Origin: Paraburkholderia solisilvae
GTDB lineage: Bacteria > Pseudomonadota > Gammaproteobacteria > Burkholderiales > Burkholderiaceae
Direction of reading: 5' to 3'
Assembly (NCBI RefSeq): GCF_902859875.1
Contig: NZ_CADIKF010000027.1
Coordinates: 34,183-98,182 of the forward strand
Length of the DNA: 64,000 nucleotides
Of this stretch, positions 1 through 6,463 are shown piece after piece; the first letter of the stretch is position 1, and each line of letters opens with the position of its first letter. Made by a program: the position numbers and the translations under genes. The notes beneath the pieces were generated by a model. That model was given only the letters and a program-made list of their open reading frames with translations, was not told the origin of the DNA and did not search any database.

Positions 1-455
1 GCGTGGGGATGGTCGCCACCGTGTCGCGACTGCACCTGACGTTGATCGCGATCCACCGGCCGCTCGGCATTGCGATTTTCGTGCTGGTGGTGCTGCGGCT
101 GATCGTGCGCATCACGCACCGGCCGCCGCCGTTGCCGGCCGACATGCCGGGCTGGCAGCGCTGCATGGCGCTCGGCTCGCATTGGGTGCTGTATCTGCTG
201 CTGTTCGCGATGCCGCTGATCGGCTGGTCGATGCTGTCGGCCGGCGGTTTCCCGGTGCATATGTTTCCTGGTTTCGATCTGCCGCCGATCGTGCCGCAGA
301 ACCCGCGCCTTTATGCGTTCCTGCGCGGTGCGCATACGTGGCTCGCGATGCTGCTGTTCGTCACTTTCCTCGCGCATCTGGCCGCGGCTATGTTCCATGG
401 TCTGATTCGTCGCGACGGCGTGTTTTCCAGCATGGCGCGCGGCAATCGAGGCTGA
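1..455 (+). CDS. Cytochrome b561 family protein (5' partial)
   Basis: The reading frame is open to the left window edge and ends with TGA at 453-455. About 150 residues are visible, with three hydrophobic helices (about residues 18-38, 58-80 and 112-133) and conserved histidines H18 (in HRPLG), H60, H111 and H125 that fit haem-b ligation. CybB-type proteins usually have four helices and about 175-190 residues, so the first helix probably lies upstream of the window. The family passes electrons within the inner membrane. Family assignment is by recalled pattern; no partner gene is visible. Confidence 0.82.
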   Translation, partial: VGMVATVSRLHLTLIAIHRPLGIAIFVLVVLRLIVRITHRPPPLPADMPGWQRCMALGSHWVLYLLLFAMPLIGWSMLSAGGFPVHMFPGFDLPPIVPQNPRLYAFLRGAHTWLAMLLFVTFLAHLAAAMFHGLIRRDGVFSSMARGNRG

Positions 456-854
456 GTGGCCGAAACCGGAATGCGTGATCGGCCTCGCCGAATCGTTCGT
501 TAAACCAATGATGCGCAAGGATGACCGGCACAGCGGTTACCGCTGGCGCAAATTGACGCGGCGGCCGGTCACGGGCTGATGGATCGACCGCGCAGCCAAA
601 GCGCCACGTATGCGGAACAGACCGGTGGTGTCGGGTTATCTATCGGGCGAGCCGCGTCACCCCACGTTGCGCTTCGGGCCGTGATGTTTAGCGCTTGCTG
701 AATCGTCCGGCCGCGTTGCGATGCGGCGCCGTATTGGCTTGCATCGTTTTGCGGCAACGCCGCGGACGCCTTCTTTGCGAATTCCTTCCGAATAGCCTAC
801 ATTGCTGGAAATCATGGCCATATGATGGCAATAACGTGCAGCGAGGAGGCGAAC
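456..854. other. Gene-poor intergenic stretch
   Basis: About 400 bases lie between the cytochrome gene and the BON-domain gene. No reading frame here has a credible ribosome site or recognisable protein. No clear terminator with a T-tract is visible. A likely ribosome site (GAGGAGG, about 842-848) at the right end belongs to the next gene. Confidence 0.6.
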
Positions 855-1202
855 ATGAAACGAAGGATCATACAAGCGCTGTTGTTGGCGGCCGGCATGG
901 CTGTCGCCACTTCACCCGCATTCGCACAGAACGACACCGCTGCGGCCGCGCCGTCGACCAATGCCAAGTCGGTGAAACAGGCTGACCGGGCGTTGGCCAA
1001 AGCCGTACGGCGTGCGTTGGGCAAGACCCCTGGCTTCGATGTATCCGGCGTGTTCGTCAAGGCGCGTAACGGTGCGGTGACGCTGAGCGGAAGCGTCAAG
1101 GACGGCTCGCAGATCAGCCAGGCCGAAGAGGTCACGCGCCAGGTGCAGGGCGTGACGTCGGTGTCGAACAAGCTGACGCTGTTCCACGGTGGGAATGGTT
1201 AG
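855..1202 (+). CDS. Periplasmic BON-domain protein
   Basis: A 115-residue secreted protein. The start at 855 is chosen because GAGGAGG lies 7 bases upstream and because it begins a signal peptide (MKRR, hydrophobic core, then AFA before QND). An upstream in-frame ATG at 822 lacks these. The mature part carries one BON domain (about residues 45-112), seen as the FDVSGVFVKARNGAVTLSGSV pattern shortened here to GAVTLSGSV plus the closing VTSVSNKL motif. BON domains bind phospholipid or envelope partners, as in OsmY. A stress-related envelope role is inferred from the family. Confidence 0.85.
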   Translation: MKRRIIQALLLAAGMAVATSPAFAQNDTAAAAPSTNAKSVKQADRALAKAVRRALGKTPGFDVSGVFVKARNGAVTLSGSVKDGSQISQAEEVTRQVQGVTSVSNKLTLFHGGNG

Positions 1203-1271
1203 GCTTGCTTGCGTTGTTCTGGCGGCGGCGATGCTGAATCGCAGCCCGCTGCGCTACACGGCATTCATGAA

Positions 1272-1310
1272 CAGGAGTCGCCCTGCCCGGTTTGGGCAGG
1301 GCGACTCCTG
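1272..1310. repeat. 17-bp perfect inverted repeat (hairpin)
   Basis: CAGGAGTCGCCCTGCCC at 1272-1288 is exactly complementary to 1294-1310, with a 5-base loop (GGTTT). It lies 70 bases after the BON gene and is not followed directly by a T-run. It could be a transcript-end stabiliser, a REP-like palindrome or the first half of a two-hairpin terminator. Confidence 0.85.
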
Positions 1311-1333
1311 CGCGTCCATCTTTTGTGGACGCG
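1311..1333. repeat. Second hairpin directly abutting the first
   Basis: CGCGTCCA at 1311-1318 pairs perfectly with TGGACGCG at 1326-1333 around the loop TCTTTTG. It begins at the base after the 17-bp hairpin, so the two stems could stack coaxially in RNA. Confidence 0.75.
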
Positions 1334-1672
1334 GGCGCTGTTGTTGATTGGGCGCGGCGTTATCGACCACGGTCAGTGTGGTGCGCTGCAGTCCAGCAAT
1401 CACTTCCTCGGCTTTTTCACGATTTCCGATAGCTCTGACATGTCTGTGCCGGTGAGTCTCCTGAGCGTGTCGGCTGTCAGATCCTACGTTCTGCCCGTGG
1501 GCCATGCGCTGTAGGTGCCCCGACACGAATCCACGGATTACCCCGGCGACCGCGACGGTGGATGTTTTGTCGCCTGGCAGTCACAAGTAAATCGGCACGC
1601 TTGCGGCATACAACATCGAAGTCCGAAACGCTGGCCGGCGTGGATCCGGCAGACACAGCAGAGGGAGATGCG

Positions 1673-2254
1673 ATGGCACGTTCAGGCACCCTGCGTATGC
1701 GCATCGCCGGCATGGCGGTCGTGCTGGCGGGGGCATGCATGCTGTGGCATGCGCCGCTCGCGTATGCGCAACAGCCCGCGTCATCCGGCGGTGCAGTCGA
1801 ACGCAAGAACTGGTTCAGCGATCCGTTTTTCGAACTGTCGCATGCAATCGCGGACTGTCCGGTCCCGCTTGGTCCGTTGATGACCCGCGCGCAGATGGAG
1901 GACGACGCGCACTACCGGGTCGAACGCGGCACCACCTGCTGGCTCGCGCATCAATGCACGAAGCCCAATTCGTATATGTATGACCAACCGATCGCCGATG
2001 CGATTCATGCGCGTTTCAGCGACCCTCACCCGTTTGACGGCACCAGCCTGTGGATTACGGTGCAGCGCCGCTTCGTCTATGTGGAAGGCTGCGCTCCGGC
2101 GTCGTTCGATGGGCAGGCGATGCGCCGGCAACTCGAGGCGATTCCCGACGTCGAGCAGGTCTTTATCCGCATCGGGTCGGGTGCGCACGCGCCGGCCCCC
2201 TACAAGACCCTTGCCGCACCTGACCGGCCGGCGAGCACGAGCGACGCGCAGTGA
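1673..2254 (+). CDS. Secreted BON-like hypothetical protein
   Basis: A 193-residue protein. The start at 1673 is preceded by GAGGGAG (1661-1667) and opens a signal peptide (MARSGTLRMR, long hydrophobic stretch, then AYA before QQ). Longer in-frame starts from 1562 would bury the signal peptide. The mature part has several cysteines (CPVPLG, TCWLAHQC, EGCAP) suited to disulfides. Its C-terminal half (LWITVQRRFVYVEGC... to VEQVFIRI) resembles a BON fold. Family membership is inferred and function is unknown. It lies near another BON protein. Confidence 0.72.
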   Translation: MARSGTLRMRIAGMAVVLAGACMLWHAPLAYAQQPASSGGAVERKNWFSDPFFELSHAIADCPVPLGPLMTRAQMEDDAHYRVERGTTCWLAHQCTKPNSYMYDQPIADAIHARFSDPHPFDGTSLWITVQRRFVYVEGCAPASFDGQAMRRQLEAIPDVEQVFIRIGSGAHAPAPYKTLAAPDRPASTSDAQ

Positions 2255-2320
2255 CGCAATGCAGCGCGCACATGGCACAATCCTGAAGTCGAAAAACAAG
2301 AGGTCCTATCGGGGTTGCCT

Positions 2321-2611
2321 ATGAAACGCAAAAAGGTCTTTGCGGTGCGCGCCGGTCGTGCGTTCAGTCCGTTCCGGGCGGTGTACGTGGTTGCCACGCT
2401 GGCGGCGGGTGCCGCATTGGGCGGATGCGGCAGCAGCGCGCCGTTGTTCGCGTCGGATGGCAGTCCGACTACGGTCGTCCAATGTCAGAGCGGCTCAGAT
2501 TCCTGCGAGCAGCAGGCGGCGGCCAACTGCGGCGGCGGCGGGTATGAAGTGGTCCGTCAAACCGTGGAAAGCGGCGTTCGCAGTCTGCTGTATGCATGCA
2601 AACACAAGTAA
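2321..2611 (+). CDS. Small outer-membrane lipoprotein, unknown function
   Basis: A 96-residue protein starting MKRKK. A basic N-terminus and hydrophobic segment end in the lipobox LGGC at about residues 34-37, so it should be lipid-anchored. The mature part has a Gly-rich centre and cysteines in QCQSGSDSC, NCGGGG and YACKH, suggesting disulfides. An in-frame TTG two codons earlier is less likely. A hairpin with a T-tract follows closely. No known family was recognised. Confidence 0.75.
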   Translation: MKRKKVFAVRAGRAFSPFRAVYVVATLAAGAALGGCGSSAPLFASDGSPTTVVQCQSGSDSCEQQAAANCGGGGYEVVRQTVESGVRSLLYACKHK

Positions 2612-2616
2612 TGGCG

Positions 2617-2663
2617 AAGCGGCGCGATTGCCGGGGTTACGGTAAATCAGGCGCCGCTTTTTA
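2617..2663 (+). terminator. Rho-independent terminator after the lipoprotein gene
   Basis: AAGCGGCGC (2617-2625) pairs with GCGCCGCTT (2651-2659), followed by TTTTTA. The loop is long (25 bases), but stem, position 6 bases after the stop and U-tract fit an intrinsic terminator. Confidence 0.65.
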
Positions 2664-3065
2664 TATCGCTGTTAATTACGGCTGACTCTCACGCAAGGCA
2701 TATTCTGCGCGCATAAATCTGTCGGCATCCGGGTTTATCCCCCGGCGATGCGGCTTCTTCCCGGCGCCCGCGCGTGTTCCACTTCGAATTCCTCTCGATA
2801 CGGCATTTTTACCGATCTGTGCGGTAGTCAGTAGCGCCTTTCCGTGCGGCGGCCAACGGACAGGTGCGGGCCGCCGCTTTACATTCGTTTGCAGTCGTTC
2901 GCCGCGACGATGCGTGTGAGATAAAACCCACATGCTGTTTCACGCAATACCGGAAAAGACGTCTGAAACGAACAATAAAGCTCGTGAAACGGTGAGGGCG
3001 ATTTTTTACAACACCGTTCGCGCAATAGTCGAGTGACTCGACATATAGACAATACGGGGAAGGCG
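2664..3065. other. Gene-poor stretch, possible untranslated transcript
   Basis: About 400 bases with no supported protein gene. It contains a 9-bp stem at 2846-2854/2869-2877 followed by TTT, resembling a weak terminator with no coding gene ahead of it, and a short dyad GTCGAG-TGA-CTCGAC at 3028-3042 just ahead of the next gene. A small RNA between 2664 and 2880 is possible but unproven. Confidence 0.4.
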
Positions 3066-3272
3066 ATGAATCACGATCAGATCGAAAAGGATATCGAGCA
3101 CCTGGAGCGGATAATGTCTCGCATTTCGCCGAATGACGGCATTCCGTTGTCTTATTGGCGAAATCGCATCAATTCGGTCTCCAGCGCGGTATTGGTTCCG
3201 GCGCAGGCGGACCGCGTCAAGAAGCTCAGCGAAGCATTGAAGGCGCTCGAGGCGAGGGCGCGCAAGAGCTGA
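3066..3272 (+). CDS. Small hypothetical protein
   Basis: A 68-residue, charged, probably cytoplasmic protein beginning MNHDQIEKD. The purine-rich GGGGAAGG at 3055-3062 supports this start over an upstream GTG. Residues 1-20 and 45-65 should be helical (IEKDIEHLERIM; VKKLSEALKALEARARKS). There is no signal peptide or recognisable domain. It lies directly upstream of the H-NS-like gene on the same strand, separated by 97 bases. Function unknown. Confidence 0.6.
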   Translation: MNHDQIEKDIEHLERIMSRISPNDGIPLSYWRNRINSVSSAVLVPAQADRVKKLSEALKALEARARKS

Positions 3273-3369
3273 TCTCATTCCTTTCTCCGGGCAATACAGG
3301 CTACACGGCACTTTTTGTGTCTGGTACGGTCACACTGCCGTACTCGACACTCAAAGGAGACGATGCTCG

Positions 3370-3660
3370 ATGGCCACGTATAAGCAGCTCACTGCGCAAC
3401 TCGACAAGCTTCATAAGGAAATGTCACTTGCCCGCGAAAAGGAAGTGGCGCAGGCCATAGCCGATATCAGGGAGAAGATTGCCGAATACGGCATCACCGC
3501 CGAGGAACTCGGCTTTTCGAGCAAACGTCCGGCGGCGCGCAAGCCGGCTCTTCCTCCGAAGTATCGCAACCCGAAGACCGGCGAGACGTGGAGCGGCCGC
3601 GGCCGGGCGCCCGGCTGGCTGGCGGGGAAGAATCGCGACCGGTTTCTGATTGAAGAGTAA
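3370..3660 (+). CDS. H-NS-like nucleoid-associated DNA-binding protein
   Basis: A 96-residue protein with AAAGGAGACG just upstream of ATG 3370. The N-terminal half is a coiled-coil oligomerisation segment (about residues 5-45). The C-terminal half holds the H-NS DNA-binding motif: YRNPKTGETWSGRGRAPGWL at about residues 65-84 includes the GRGRAP minor-groove loop. The family silences AT-rich genes. The AT-richer fimbrial promoter region immediately downstream is a plausible target, but that is inference. An intrinsic terminator follows at 3768-3803. Confidence 0.92.
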   Translation: MATYKQLTAQLDKLHKEMSLAREKEVAQAIADIREKIAEYGITAEELGFSSKRPAARKPALPPKYRNPKTGETWSGRGRAPGWLAGKNRDRFLIEE

Positions 3661-3767
3661 GCGCCGGCGGACGCTTCGCGTCGGCCGGCGTTGCGTCCAG
3701 CGCGCGATGTGGCTCGCCGGGCGCCCACGCGGCTCATCCCGAATATCCTCACCTTTCCTTCTTAACG

Positions 3768-3803
3768 ACGCCGCATCGGGCAGCCGATGGGGCGTTTTCT
3801 TTT
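3768..3803 (+). terminator. Rho-independent terminator
   Basis: ACGCCGCATCGG (3768-3779) pairs with CCGATGGGGCGT (3784-3795) with one mismatch and a 4-base loop, followed by TTTTCTTTT. It lies about 110 bases after the H-NS-like gene and would end its transcript. Confidence 0.8.
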
Positions 3804-4017
3804 GTGTCGCAAGTCCGTGACGACATGGAAGAGCGCCAGGTACGGGTCGGTTGCGGGCGATTACCGGTCTTTAACGCGCTTTTGCCCCGGACGACAGTTC
3901 GCCTTCCGATGTTTTATCGGCTTCCGAGGCCGGCTCATTGCGGCTCCTGAAAACCCTCACCTTCGCCTTTTCGCTTTGACAGCGTCCCATTCTTTGTCGA
4001 GACAACCATCTCAATTT

Positions 4018-4041
4018 TAAGAGTCGTCTTACGGACTCTTA
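4018..4041. promoter_or_regulatory. Dyad upstream of the fimbrial operon
   Basis: TAAGAGTC (4018-4025) and GACTCTTA (4034-4041) form a perfect 8-bp inverted repeat with an 8-base spacer, in AT-rich DNA about 175 bases before the first pilin gene. It could be an operator or a weak hairpin. Confidence 0.4.
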
Positions 4042-4214
4042 TCCGCAACATTTTTAAGATTCTATTCAACCTGATCACTGCTTCAGCGCTTCATCAAAGC
4101 CTCCGACAACGAGGCTGGAGCGATGGGCCAGTCAGGACTGGCGCACCACCATGCGACACGCATGCAGACCCGCCAATCTCAACCTGCTTCGTTCAATTTT
4201 TTGGAGTATCAAAC

Positions 4215-4781
4215 ATGAAACTGCGCTTTTCTACGCTCGTTTTGGTTGCTGGTGGCCTGGTCGGCATCGCGTCGCTCAACGCTCATGCCGCGGACGGCAC
4301 GATCACCATTCAAGGCTCGGTGTCGGACACGACGTGTTCGATCAACGGAGCGACATCAGGCACGCCGGCCGATATTTCGGTGACGTTGCCGACGGTTCAG
4401 GCGGGCTCGCTCGCGTCGGCAGGCGCGGTCGCCGGCACGTCGAACGCGGGCGATATCCAGATGGTGCTGAGCGGTTGCTCGGGTGCGGCGACCAAGGCCA
4501 CGGCCCGTTTCGAGAACGGCTCGACAGTCGATCAGTCGTCCGGTTATCTGAAGAACATGAGCGGGACGAACGCCGCCCAAAACGTCGAGGTGCGTTTGCT
4601 TAATGTGAACATGCAACCGATCAATATTTTGACCGGCCAGAACAACGATATCGACAGCAACGGCACGGCGATTACCGGTGGCTCGGCAGTGTTGAAGTAC
4701 TTTGCACAGTATTACGCAACCGGTAAGGCGCAAGCGGGCAGCGTATCGACGTCGGTGCAATACACGATGCAATACCAGTAA
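4215..4781 (+). CDS. Fimbrial major subunit (chaperone-usher pilin 1)
   Basis: A 188-residue pilin. The signal peptide is MKLRF... ending AHA before ADGT (about residues 1-26). The mature protein has the pilin pattern: an early beta strand (TITIQGSV), a disulfide pair (TTCSINGA and SGCSGAATKA), and a C-terminal beta-zipper strand ending in the penultimate tyrosine motif (SVQYTMQYQ). Such subunits are exported by Sec, capped by the periplasmic chaperone and polymerised through the outer-membrane usher. The next gene encodes a close paralogue. Confidence 0.93.
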   Translation: MKLRFSTLVLVAGGLVGIASLNAHAADGTITIQGSVSDTTCSINGATSGTPADISVTLPTVQAGSLASAGAVAGTSNAGDIQMVLSGCSGAATKATARFENGSTVDQSSGYLKNMSGTNAAQNVEVRLLNVNMQPINILTGQNNDIDSNGTAITGGSAVLKYFAQYYATGKAQAGSVSTSVQYTMQYQ

Positions 4782-4833
4782 GCCGTGCGTCATGGCGTTT
4801 GTAATCCTCTTTTGCTCTCTTCAGGAAACAGAC

Positions 4834-5400
4834 ATGAAGTCTCTTCTCTCCACGCTTGCGCTGGTTTCCGCTGGTCTGGTGGGCGTGGCGTCAATCAATG
4901 CGCATGCGGCCGACGGTACGCTTGACGTTCGCGGCGCCATCACGGATACGACGTGCTCGATCAACGGCGCCGAGACCGGCTCGCTGGCGAACATCAGCGC
5001 GAATCTGCCGGAGGTTCCGGCGGGCTCGCTGACAGTCGCCGGCGACGTGGCCGGCACATCGAACATGGGTGATATCCAGATGGTGTTGAGCGGCTGCTCG
5101 GGACTGGCAACCAAGGCGCTCGCCCGCTTTGAAAATGGCCCGACGGTCGATCAGTCGAATGGCTATCTGAAAAACGTGGTCCTCGGCGATGCTGCAAAGA
5201 ACGTCGAAATCCGTTTGCTGAACGACCAGCTCCAACCGATCGATATTCGTGACGGCACCAATAACCAGATTGCCGAAAATGGCAAGCCGATCACCAGTGG
5301 CTCAGCTATCCTTAATTATTTCGCGCAATACATTGCGACAGGTAAGGCCGAAGCCGGTCCGGTGACAAGTTCTGTCGAATATACGATGCAATATCAGTAA
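4834..5400 (+). CDS. Fimbrial subunit (chaperone-usher pilin 2)
   Basis: A 188-residue paralogue of the upstream pilin, with shared blocks such as GDIQMVLSGCSG, ARFENG and the same C-terminal YTMQYQ. ATG 4834 is chosen because it opens a signal peptide (MKSLLST... ending AHA) and has AGGAAA upstream. A frame opening at 4702 would overlap pilin 1. The cysteines TTCSINGA and SGCSG are conserved. A strong hairpin terminator follows at 5411-5440, so pilin transcripts may far outnumber the chaperone and usher transcripts. Confidence 0.93.
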   Translation: MKSLLSTLALVSAGLVGVASINAHAADGTLDVRGAITDTTCSINGAETGSLANISANLPEVPAGSLTVAGDVAGTSNMGDIQMVLSGCSGLATKALARFENGPTVDQSNGYLKNVVLGDAAKNVEIRLLNDQLQPIDIRDGTNNQIAENGKPITSGSAILNYFAQYIATGKAEAGPVTSSVEYTMQYQ

Positions 5401-5410
5401 GGGTCTTTAG

Positions 5411-5440
5411 AAGGCGTTTGCTAACACAAACGCCTTTTTT
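5411..5440 (+). terminator. Intercistronic terminator/attenuator after the pilin genes
   Basis: AAGGCGTTTG (5411-5420) pairs perfectly with CAAACGCCTT (5427-5436), followed by a T-run. Outer arms GGTCTT/AAGACC (about 5402 and 5443) extend the stem. It sits between pilin 2 and the chaperone gene of the same cluster. Confidence 0.88.
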
Positions 5441-5483
5441 AAAAGACCAATTTCGAGATGGAAAACGGGTAAAGGTGGTTGCG

Positions 5484-6230
5484 ATGAAGGTTCTGATTCG
5501 AATGGTGACGGCGGCAAGCCTCGCGTGTGCGCTCTTGGCGGGCAACGTGTACGCGAGCGTGACGATCGGCGGCACGCGTGTCATCTATCCGCTGGATCAG
5601 CGCGAAGTGACAGTCAAGCTGGAAAACGACAGCAAAAATCCTTCGCTCGTTCAGGTGTGGATGGACGACGGCAATGCGGATTCCAAACCGGGCGAAGCCA
5701 AAGTGCCGTTTGTGATCACCCCGCCGATTTTTCGAATGGATCCGCGCAAATCGCAAATGCTGCGTGTGATTTACAGCGGCGACGCCGCGATGCCGCAGGA
5801 CCGCGAGTCGGTCTACTGGCTTAACGTTCTCGATATTCCGCCAAAAGCCGAGCAGAAGGCCGATACGAATTCGCTGCAGTTTGCGTTCCGCACGCGCATC
5901 AAGGTTTTCGTGCGGCCGGCGAAATTGCCCGGAAGTCCGGATGAGGCGCCGCGTCAACTGGATTGGAAACTTGTGCCGGCGCCGCAAGGAAAAGGGCAGG
6001 CGTTGTCCGTGTCGAATCCGACGCCGTATTACGTGTCGTTTAGTGAAATCGACGTCGTAAGTGGTTCGCAAACGTATAAGAATGAAACCGGCGGCATGGT
6101 GCCGCCGCGCGGCACCACGGTCATTCCGGTGCCGAAAATGGATTCGGTGTCCGGCTCGGCGACGGTTCGCTTTACGGCAATCAACGACTACGGTGGCGCC
6201 TTGACAGGCGACGCGCCGCTGCATCAGTAA
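5484..6230 (+). CDS. Periplasmic pilus-assembly chaperone (FimC/PapD family)
   Basis: A 248-residue protein. The start at 5484 opens the signal peptide (MKVLIRM... ending VYA before SVT). An earlier ATG at 5418 falls inside the terminator hairpin. The two immunoglobulin-like domains show the family landmarks: GGTRVIYP near the N-terminus with the basic residue that anchors the subunit C-terminus, the alternating hydrophobic G1 strand region (SLQFAFRTRIKVFVRP), and NPTPYYVSF in domain 2. It should donate a strand to the pilins and deliver them to the usher. Confidence 0.94.
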   Translation: MKVLIRMVTAASLACALLAGNVYASVTIGGTRVIYPLDQREVTVKLENDSKNPSLVQVWMDDGNADSKPGEAKVPFVITPPIFRMDPRKSQMLRVIYSGDAAMPQDRESVYWLNVLDIPPKAEQKADTNSLQFAFRTRIKVFVRPAKLPGSPDEAPRQLDWKLVPAPQGKGQALSVSNPTPYYVSFSEIDVVSGSQTYKNETGGMVPPRGTTVIPVPKMDSVSGSATVRFTAINDYGGALTGDAPLHQ

Positions 6231-6463
6231 GCTCGCTCCCCTTCACGGATGCGCAACGCGCGTTGTCCATCCCGTTCGTCTCTTCTGTCGGCTTCTTCAA
6301 TTGCTTTATAGGCGTGCGCTGCAACCAAAACGCACGCTATCAGCACGTGTCTTAAAAGGCCATCTCATAAATCGGAATCGTCCTAGGTACTTCGCTATCT
6401 CGAAAAAATAACATCGGTTTGAGCTTTTCGAGATAGCAACCACCTGTTCGAAGTTCTCCGATT
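6231..6463. other. Chaperone-usher intergenic region
   Basis: A 233-base gap inside the fimbrial cluster, unusually long for genes that act together. It holds a perfect 13-bp inverted repeat ending 26 bases before the usher start. No reading frame is supported. Confidence 0.6.
6394..6437. promoter_or_regulatory. 13-bp inverted repeat before the usher gene
   Basis: GCTATCTCGAAAA (6394-6406) and TTTTCGAGATAGC (6425-6437) are exact complements separated by 18 bases. The centre-to-centre distance fits a dimeric or tetrameric regulator site, or an mRNA hairpin controlling usher translation (ATG at 6464). Confidence 0.6.

Larger units (their letters stand above)
1203..1672. other. Intergenic stretch with two adjacent hairpins
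   Basis: 470 bases separate two BON-type genes. The left part holds two back-to-back perfect inverted repeats (1272-1310 and 1311-1333). A minus-strand open frame at 1254-1526 runs through the hairpin and shows no signal peptide, known motif or ribosome site, so it is not called. The right end holds the ribosome site GAGGGAG for the next gene. Confidence 0.6.
3661..4214. other. AT-richer intergenic region before the fimbrial cluster
   Basis: About 550 bases with no supported gene. It carries the H-NS gene terminator (3768-3803) and, from about 3940, AT-rich DNA with a perfect 8-bp dyad (4018-4041). It likely holds the fimbrial promoter, but no convincing -35/-10 pair could be fixed by eye. 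Confidence 0.6.

Noticed and set aside
1254..1526. Minus-strand 90-codon open frame between two BON-type genes
   Set aside because: It runs through the 17-bp hairpin and shows no signal peptide, motif or ribosome site.
6394..6437. Inverted repeats before the usher considered as an invertible phase-variation switch
   Set aside because: Only 18 bases separate the arms, too short for site-specific inversion, and no recombinase gene is near.
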